Assembly: GCA_900547005.1 (NCBI GenBank)
Contig: URER01000050.1
Coordinates: forward strand, 1 to 17,686
DNA length: 17,686 bases
Direction: 5' to 3'
Source of the DNA: an uncultured Prevotella sp.
GTDB lineage: Bacteria; Bacteroidota; Bacteroidia; Bacteroidales; Bacteroidaceae
The notes under the pieces were generated by a model. That model saw nothing but the letters and a program-made list of their open reading frames with translations, ran no database searches and had not been told where the DNA came from. The stretch's first letter is position 1; each line of letters begins with the position of its first letter. Both the position numbers and the translations under genes were made by a program. Below, one piece after another: positions 12,403 to 17,686 of this stretch.

Positions 12403-13626
12403 TTACAATAAGTGCGATACGCTGTTCAAGATTATCTCCGATGCGCCAAAATGCCCCTGCACAAACTCTCCGGCGATACTTCCCGAGGCTTTCAGATGGT
12501 CATTGTCGGCAATAAAACGGTTCATTACCGCCTCAAAATCGGAATAGTTCTGTATCTCGAAGCCGCCCTCTGCACGCAACAGTCCTTGTGCTTCCTGAAA
12601 GCGCTTGTTGTTCGGTCCGAAGATTACGGGGATGTTCCAAACAGCCGCTTCGAGCACATTGTGGATGCCTACGCCGAATCCTCCGCCCACGTATGACACG
12701 TCGCCATAGCGGTAGATGCTCGAAAGCAATCCGTAACAGTCTATTATAAGGCAGTCAGCCTCGGCAGCCTCCTCGGGCGTTGTCTGCGTGTAACGCACCG
12801 TCTTGCGGTCGAGCAGCGCAAGTATTTGTGTCAAATGACTCTCGTCTATCACGTGGGGAGCGATGACGAGCTTCCAATCCTTGTGTTCATTGAAGTATTT
12901 TATGAAGATTTCCTCATCGGGCAGCCAACTTGACCCTGCCACGAACGCCCGTTTGTCGCCTACGAACGACTCGATGATGGGCAGTGCCTTGCTTGCTTTC
13001 TTAACGCCCAGCACACGGTCGAAGCGTGTGTCACCACTCACGGTAACACAGTCGATGCCGATAGAAGACAGCAGTTTCTTGCTCTCTTCGTTCTGTACAA
13101 AGAAATGGGTGAAGCAATTAAGGACCTTCCCATAACGCCGTCCGTACCATTTGAAGAACACCTGTTCGGGACGGAAGATACTGGAAACGCTATACACCGG
13201 CACATTGCGGTGCTTCAAAATATGCAAGTAATTATACCAGAACTCATACTTGATGAAGAACGCCATCACCGGCCTGACAGCGCGCAAGAACTTCCGTGCG
13301 TTGGTGATGGTGTCCAAAGGGAGATAGCAAACGATGTCGGCTCCTTCGTAATTCTTGCGCACTTCATAGCCCGACGGCGAGAAGAATGTAAGCAAAATCT
13401 TATACTCCGGATGTTCCTGGCGCATCTGTTCGATTAGCGGTCGGCCCTGTTCAAACTCGCCAAGCGATGCCGCATGGAACCAGACATATTGCTCGTTAGG
13501 ATTCACGTTCTCACGTAATACCCGTATGGCGTCACGCTCTCCTCTCCACATTTTCCTCACTTTCTCGTTGAAGAGACTGTAAAGCATCACGCCAAACTGG
13601 TATATATATATAATAATGTTGTACAT
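12403..13626 (-). CDS. waaA: 3-deoxy-D-manno-octulosonic acid (Kdo) transferase, 407 aa
   Basis: WaaA/KdtA transfers Kdo from CMP-Kdo to lipid IVA at the inner face of the cytoplasmic membrane, the first step of LPS core assembly. The N-terminus MYNIIIYIYQFGVMLYSLFN is the usual membrane-associating helix. Next come WFHAASLGEFEQGRPLIE (residues 49-66, with the catalytic Glu of the family), the N-terminal Kdo-transferase domain to about 200 and a GT-B second domain with APHVIDE and YVGGGFGVGIHNVLEAA. Length is normal for Bacteroidota. It starts 22 nt after the gltX stop and ends 16 nt before the zinc-ribbon gene. I see no promoter in the gap, so it is probably co-transcribed from the gltX promoter. 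Confidence 0.95.
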   Translation of the reverse strand: MYNIIIYIYQFGVMLYSLFNEKVRKMWRGERDAIRVLRENVNPNEQYVWFHAASLGEFEQGRPLIEQMRQEHPEYKILLTFFSPSGYEVRKNYEGADIVCYLPLDTITNARKFLRAVRPVMAFFIKYEFWYNYLHILKHRNVPVYSVSSIFRPEQVFFKWYGRRYGKVLNCFTHFFVQNEESKKLLSSIGIDCVTVSGDTRFDRVLGVKKASKALPIIESFVGDKRAFVAGSSWLPDEEIFIKYFNEHKDWKLVIAPHVIDESHLTQILALLDRKTVRYTQTTPEEAAEADCLIIDCYGLLSSIYRYGDVSYVGGGFGVGIHNVLEAAVWNIPVIFGPNNKRFQEAQGLLRAEGGFEIQNYSDFEAVMNRFIADNDHLKASGSIAGEFVQGHFGASEIILNSVSHLL

Positions 13627-13648
13627 TATTAATTATGCTTTTATTGTT

Positions 13649-15166
13649 TTACGACAGCACTTCTATTGCTCTACGCAGACGGTTCAAGGTTTCTTCCTTG
13701 CCGAGGAAGGCTGAGATATCGAACATTCCCGGGCCTTTGCCTTCGCCGACAAGCGTCAGACGGAAAGCATTCATCACGTCGCCGAGCTTGTATCCCTTGT
13801 CCTCGACCCACTTCAGCACCACCGGTTCCTGTCCTTCCACGCTGAAGTCGTCAATTCCTTCGAGCACTCCGGCAAGCTCGGTCATAACTTCCGGCGAGTT
13901 CTCCTTCCAACGTTTCTTGCGCGTTTTCTCGTCATACGCCGTCGGCGGAATGAAGAAGAACGAGCAAAGAGGCCAAAGCTCGCGCACAAAACTTACGCGG
14001 TCTTTCATCATCCTCACCACTTCGGTAACGCGCTCCATCGTGGTTTCCACTCCGTTGTTTGCAACAATAGGCGCAAACAAGCCGGCAATCTCCTCGTTGG
14101 TCTTATGGAGTATGTATTCGTGATTGAACCAAATACCTTTCTGATAGTCGAACTTCGCGCCTGCTTTTGAACACCTGCTGATGTCGAAAGCCTCAACCAG
14201 CTCGTCAAGGGTGAAGAGTTCCTGCTCTGTTCCGGGATTCCATCCAAGCAAGGCAAGGAAGTTTATAACAGCCTCGGGGAAGTAGCCGCTCTCCCGATAG
14301 CCGCTCGACACCTCACCGGTCTTCGGATCGTGCCACTCAAGCGGGAACACTGGGAATCCCAGACGGTCGCCGTCGCGTTTCGACAGCTTACCTTTGCCTT
14401 CGGGTTTCAGCAGCAACGGCAGGTGGGCGAAGCGCGGCATGGTGTCTTCCCAACCGAAAGCACGGTACAGAAGCACGTGAAGCGGTGCGCTCGGAAGCCA
14501 CTCCTCACCTCTTATCACATGGCTGATTTCCATCAAATGGTCGTCGACGATGTTTGCGAGATGGTATGTCGGCAGTTCATCGGCACTCTTATAGAGCACC
14601 TTGTCATCGAGGATGTCGGTCTTGACACACACATCTCCGCGTATCATATCGTTCACGTGAACCTCCTCGCCAGGCTCTATCTTGAAGCGGACAACATACT
14701 GTTTGCCGTCGTCGATAAGTGCGTCGACCTCCTCCTTAGTCATGGTGAGCGAGTTGCGCATCATCATTCGCGTGTGGGCGTCATACTGGAAGTTCTTTAT
14801 CTCGTTGCGCTTGGCCTCCAACTCTTCGGGAGTGTCGAACGCGATATATGCTTTTCCGGCTTCGAGAAGCTGGTTTACATATTCCTTATATATCTCACGG
14901 CGCTCGCTCTGACGGTAAGGACCCTTGTCGCCACCGAAACTTACGCCTTCATCAAACTTGATTCCGAGCCAACGGAAAGACTCCAATATGTATTCTTCCG
15001 CACCGGGAACAAACCGGTTTGAGTCAGTATCCTCAATACGGAACACCAAATCACCGCCATGCTGGCGCGCAAACAAATAATTATACAACGCTGTACGCAC
15101 TCCGCCGATGTGCAGAGCGCCCGTAGGACTGGGTGCAAAACGCACCCTTACTTTTCTTTCTGCCAT
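13649..15166 (-). CDS. gltX: Glutamyl-tRNA synthetase, 505 aa
   Basis: A class Ib aminoacyl-tRNA synthetase charging tRNA-Glu. The HIGH-type motif is SPTGALHIGG (residues 13-22) and the KMSKS-type motif is KLSKR at 260-264. FRIEDTDSNR, the family's substrate loop, is at 42-51, and YHLANIVDDHLMEISHVIRGEEW is intact. The C-terminal anticodon-binding domain runs from about 330 to the end (SVEGQEPVVLKWVEDKGYKLGDVMNAFRL lies in it), so the protein is full length. It is the first gene of the minus-strand cluster, with a -7 box at 15189-15196 and a leader of about 16 nt. It is divergent from the HD phosphodiesterase gene. Confidence 0.96.
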   Translation of the reverse strand: MAERKVRVRFAPSPTGALHIGGVRTALYNYLFARQHGGDLVFRIEDTDSNRFVPGAEEYILESFRWLGIKFDEGVSFGGDKGPYRQSERREIYKEYVNQLLEAGKAYIAFDTPEELEAKRNEIKNFQYDAHTRMMMRNSLTMTKEEVDALIDDGKQYVVRFKIEPGEEVHVNDMIRGDVCVKTDILDDKVLYKSADELPTYHLANIVDDHLMEISHVIRGEEWLPSAPLHVLLYRAFGWEDTMPRFAHLPLLLKPEGKGKLSKRDGDRLGFPVFPLEWHDPKTGEVSSGYRESGYFPEAVINFLALLGWNPGTEQELFTLDELVEAFDISRCSKAGAKFDYQKGIWFNHEYILHKTNEEIAGLFAPIVANNGVETTMERVTEVVRMMKDRVSFVRELWPLCSFFFIPPTAYDEKTRKKRWKENSPEVMTELAGVLEGIDDFSVEGQEPVVLKWVEDKGYKLGDVMNAFRLTLVGEGKGPGMFDISAFLGKEETLNRLRRAIEVLS

Positions 15167-15188
15167 TGAATAATAATAAAATTTTGTG

Positions 15189-15196
15189 CAAATTTA
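15189..15196 (-). promoter_or_regulatory. -7 element of the gltX promoter
   Basis: On the minus strand TAAATTTG matches TAnnTTTG. Transcription would start near 15182, giving a short leader before the ATG at 15166. A clear -33 box is not visible. Confidence 0.55.
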
Positions 15197-15229
15197 ATGT
15201 TTTTTTTTCAGTATTGGATATTTTTTTCG

Positions 15230-15237
15230 TATTTTCG
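15230..15237 (+). promoter_or_regulatory. Possible -7 element for the HD phosphodiesterase gene
   Basis: TATTTTCG differs from TAnnTTTG at one base and lies 30 bp before the ATG at 15268, a suitable distance. No TTTG at 19 bp. It faces away from the gltX promoter. Confidence 0.35.
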
Positions 15238-15267
15238 CAATGTGTAATAATAATTAGACTGTAAGCA

Positions 15268-17325
15268 ATGGGGAAATTCAGCATAAAAGAAAGAAGATAT
15301 TGGCGCAATCTGCTCATACGCATAACTCTCATGGTTGTTACCGTGACCGTTATCGTCTGGTTTCTGCCGAGAACGGAAGGAAAGCTCTATCACTATGACG
15401 AAGGACGGCCGTGGATATACAGCGAGCTTATCGCAAAGTTTGACTTCCCTATTTTCAAGACTCAGCAAAAGCTGAAAGCTGAACGCGATTCGGTGACGGA
15501 AGCATTCCAGCCTTACTTCAAGCGCAATGACGAGATAGCGAAAAAGAACATCGACAGATTCCTGTCAGACTTCAAAGACGGCATCCCGGGCATTCCTCAT
15601 TACACCACCCACATAGCTAATGAGCTGCGCGAATTATATAAGACGGGCATCATGGAGACCGACCGCTACTCGAAACTGGCCAAAGACAGCACGCGGCAGA
15701 TACGTATCGTAGACGGCAAACAGGCGGAACCAACCAACATACGGCAGTTTTATTCGACACTGAGCGCATACGAACAGCTTTTCGCCAACGACACGACAAC
15801 CGCCAAGAGAAGCATACTGCAAAAATGCAACCTGAACGAATACATCGAGGCGAACATCATCTACGACGCAGAGCGCAGCAACACTGAGCTGGCAGACCAG
15901 CTCAGCCTGATTCCACAGGCCAGTGGAATGGTGCTCGAAGGGCAGCGGATAATAAACCGCGGAGACATCGTCGACAGCTATACATTCCGTGTACTGAACA
16001 GTTTCGAGAAGGCAATGGAGCGCAGGAACGCCGCAGACAACGGCATCGTTGAGACGATTGTAGGTCAGGCGATATACGTCTTTGTACTTGTCTTGCTCTT
16101 TACGGGCTACCTTGTACTCTTCCGCAACGACTATTTTGACAAGACCCGGAGCATAACGATGCTCTATACGATGATTGTCATCTTCCCCATTCTCGTGTCG
16201 CTGCTGATGGTTTTCAACAAATTCAGCGTCTATATCATACCGTTTGCAATAGCGGCGATTTTCATCCGCGTGTTCATGGACTCGCGAACGGCCTTCATCA
16301 CCCACACCACAATGATACTTATATGTGCCGTCGCGGTGAAATATCAATACGAATTTATAATCATCCAACTTGTCGCGGGACTCGTGGCAATCTATTCCTT
16401 GCGTGAGCTGTCGAAGCGTTCGCAGATATATCTCACCGCCGTGCTCGTCACCGTGGCAATCTCGATGGTCTATCTCGCGCTTCAACTGATAGAGAGCGAC
16501 GATGTGTCCAAGCTCGACCAGTCGATGTATATCCACTTCGCCGTAAGCGGTTTCCTGCTTCTCTTCGCCTATCCGCTGATGCTTGTCATAGAGAAGACAT
16601 TCGGATTTATATCTACAGTAACGCTCTTTGAACTGTCGAACACCAACAACGAGCTGCTCAGACGAATGAGCGAGATAGCACCGGGCACGTTTCAGCACTC
16701 CATAACGGTGGGAAATCTCGCCGCGGAGGTGGCAAACAAGATTGGCGCGAAGACACATCTGGTGCGTACCGGTGCCTTATATCACGACATAGGAAAGATG
16801 GAAAACCCGGCGTTCTTCACCGAAAACCAGGCCGGAGTGAACCCGCACGACAAGCTGTCGGAACTTGAAAGCGCACACATTATTATAAATCACGTGGCCG
16901 AGGGTATGCGCCTTGCAGAGAAATACAATCTGCCCACCGTCATAAAGGACTTCATAACGACCCATCACGGCACGGGAATCACAAAGTTCTTCTACATTAA
17001 TTATAAGAACGAACACCCTGACGAGGAGGTCGACGAGACTCCTTTCCGCTACCCGGGACCTAATCCCACCACCCGCGAGCAGGCCATACTGATGATGTGC
17101 GACAGCGTGGAGGCTGCGTCGCGGTCGCTACAGGAGTACACGGAAGAAAGCGTCAGTGCGCTTGTCAACCGTATCATAGACAGCCAGATGGAACAGAAGT
17201 TCTTCGACGACTGCCCCATAACGTTCCGCGACATAAGACAGACGAAGTTGGTACTCATCGAGCGTTTGAAGTCGATATACCACACACGAATACAATATCC
17301 GGAGCAACAAAAAGAGACGAAATGA
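15268..17325 (+). CDS. PgpH-like membrane HD phosphodiesterase, 685 aa
   Basis: A 7TMR-HD protein. In Listeria and some other bacteria, members of this family (PgpH) hydrolyse cyclic di-AMP; the same substrate is inferred here. A helix at about residues 15-33 anchors it. A large extracytoplasmic domain (about 40-255, 7TMR-HDED) follows, then a multi-helix membrane block (about 258-455, e.g. IYVFVLVLLFTGYLVLF). The cytoplasmic HD domain spans about 475-650. Metal ligands are visible: FQHSITVGNLA, the HD pair in LYHDIGKM (H506, D507), the His of HIIINHV, and THHGTG (565-570). The C-terminal DSVEAASRSL region completes the HDIG fold. The architecture and length are complete. It is divergent from gltX, and no partner gene is linked. 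Confidence 0.92.
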   Translation: MGKFSIKERRYWRNLLIRITLMVVTVTVIVWFLPRTEGKLYHYDEGRPWIYSELIAKFDFPIFKTQQKLKAERDSVTEAFQPYFKRNDEIAKKNIDRFLSDFKDGIPGIPHYTTHIANELRELYKTGIMETDRYSKLAKDSTRQIRIVDGKQAEPTNIRQFYSTLSAYEQLFANDTTTAKRSILQKCNLNEYIEANIIYDAERSNTELADQLSLIPQASGMVLEGQRIINRGDIVDSYTFRVLNSFEKAMERRNAADNGIVETIVGQAIYVFVLVLLFTGYLVLFRNDYFDKTRSITMLYTMIVIFPILVSLLMVFNKFSVYIIPFAIAAIFIRVFMDSRTAFITHTTMILICAVAVKYQYEFIIIQLVAGLVAIYSLRELSKRSQIYLTAVLVTVAISMVYLALQLIESDDVSKLDQSMYIHFAVSGFLLLFAYPLMLVIEKTFGFISTVTLFELSNTNNELLRRMSEIAPGTFQHSITVGNLAAEVANKIGAKTHLVRTGALYHDIGKMENPAFFTENQAGVNPHDKLSELESAHIIINHVAEGMRLAEKYNLPTVIKDFITTHHGTGITKFFYINYKNEHPDEEVDETPFRYPGPNPTTREQAILMMCDSVEAASRSLQEYTEESVSALVNRIIDSQMEQKFFDDCPITFRDIRQTKLVLIERLKSIYHTRIQYPEQQKETK

Positions 17326-17343
17326 CACAAGTTTGACACATTA

Positions 17344-17391
17344 TGCTATTGGCTGCATTCTTGTATTCTATTTGATTGCCTGCCAATAGCA
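17344..17391 (+). other. Hairpin after the HD phosphodiesterase gene
   Basis: TGCTATTGGC (17344-17353) pairs perfectly with GCCAATAGCA (17382-17391) around a 28-nt loop. It lies 19 nt after the stop codon. There is no U tract, so a terminator is only one possibility. Confidence 0.4.
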
Positions 17392-17443
17392 ATGCTTTGG
17401 GAGTGCCTTTATTATCGTTTCGCAATGCCACTATAGCCTGATT

Positions 17444-17513
17444 GAGAAAAATTTTCGCGAAAATTTGTTGCAAAAGTGCCACTTTCAGAAGAAATTTTCG
17501 CGAAATTTTTCTC
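17444..17513. repeat. Three-palindrome repeat element, copy 2
   Basis: The left palindrome AAATTTTCGCGAAAATTT (17449-17466) is perfect. The right one (17492-17510) has the same TTTCGCGAAA centre with a one-base slip. The spacer, read on the minus strand, has the core CTTCTGAAAGTGGCACTTTTG, identical to copy 1 at 3440-3500. The outer flanks GAGAAAAATTT and AAATTTTTCTC make the whole element one inverted repeat. Confidence 0.85.
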
Positions 17514-17599
17514 GGTTTTCATTCTCTCTGATTATCAAACAGTTACGAAAGCGGCTCATCCGATAAATACAGGGGGCAACCTATTTCGGCCAGGACAGT

Positions 17600-17676
17600 A
17601 TAGTACTATGGCGCAATACTCGAGTAATTTGGGCACAGTACTCGAGTAATTTGGGCGCAGTACTCAAGTAATTCCG
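17600..17676. repeat. 22-bp tandem repeat of a TACTCGAGTA palindrome
   Basis: Three units of 22 bp lie at 17611-17632, 17633-17654 and 17655-17676, each with a TACTCGAGTA core (TACTCAAGTA in the third) between GCGCA and ATTTGG. Just before them is another palindrome, ATAGTACTAT (17600-17609). The array is close to the end of the window and may continue. Confidence 0.75.
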
Positions 17677-17686
17677 GCCTGATTAC

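Larger units (their letters stand above)
17326..17686. other. Intergenic right end of the window
   Basis: No convincing gene. It holds a hairpin (17344-17391), a second three-palindrome element (17444-17513) and a 22-bp tandem array (17600-17676) that may continue beyond the window. A minus-strand frame from 17482 runs into the phosphodiesterase 3' end and starts inside the repeat element. Confidence 0.55.

Noticed and set aside
15634..16758. A 374-codon minus-strand open frame
   Set aside because: Antisense to the PgpH-like gene, with His/Tyr/Asp-rich composition and no recognisable motif.
17255..17482. A minus-strand 75-codon frame at the right end containing a fairly protein-like stretch (NDNKGTPKALLLAGNQ)
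   Set aside because: It starts inside the palindromic repeat, overlaps the 3' end of the phosphodiesterase gene and has no promoter or ribosome binding site. It could be a gene remnant, but nothing in the sequence confirms that.
1..17686. tRNA, rRNA, known riboswitches, integrase or transposase genes
   Set aside because: Reading both strands, I found no cloverleaf-like sequence, no recognised riboswitch core and no recombinase protein. Covariance-model searches could not be run.

Overview
The window looks like a chromosomal segment of a Bacteroidota bacterium, most likely Prevotella or a close relative. The proteins are of Bacteroidota type (malate dehydrogenase, Kdo transferase, TrpB2, a PgpH-like HD phosphodiesterase). 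Several genes are preceded by the Bacteroidota promoter TTTG-N19-TAnnTTTG or its -7 half, and Shine-Dalgarno sequences are mostly weak. Short C/G-rich repeats lie between genes. The species assignment is inference.

Layout. 1-373 is a repeat-bearing leader with a textbook promoter, followed by an ATPase_2-type ATPase (374-1513) and malate dehydrogenase (1704-2705). 2706-5030 is an AT-rich accessory patch. It holds an orphan HigA-like regulator, a 48-bp second copy of the mdh 3' end, a palindromic repeat element, and a secreted lipoprotein gene tightly coupled to a two-helix membrane protein gene. 5056-7232 holds a DUF3737 protein and a PatB/MalY-type PLP enzyme. trpS (minus) and trpB2 (plus) are divergent around 8540-8974. 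A minus-strand cluster runs gltX, waaA, a zinc-ribbon membrane protein, queH and a nitroreductase (15166 down to 10509). Divergent from gltX is a PgpH-like HD phosphodiesterase (15268-17325). The right end carries a second copy of the palindromic element and a 22-bp tandem array.

How the genes relate. Most are housekeeping: TCA cycle or fermentation (mdh), tRNA charging (trpS, gltX), tRNA modification (queH), lipid A-core assembly (waaA), tryptophan synthesis or indole salvage (trpB2) and probably cyclic di-AMP turnover (the HD protein). The best candidate for an undescribed system is the 3658-4708 pair. It is a lipoprotein whose last ~65 residues resemble a cationic, Cys-containing bacteriocin-like peptide, followed one base later by a small two-helix protein that could be its immunity partner. 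That functional reading is inference.

The second theme is repeats. Four or five families are present. One C-rich family supplies the last codons of three genes (patB, trpS, queH) and the ribosome-binding region of patB. Another forms a 40-bp perfect inverted repeat exactly between the stop codons of trpB2 and the nitroreductase gene. A third is a three-palindrome element whose two copies differ in concert in both arms.
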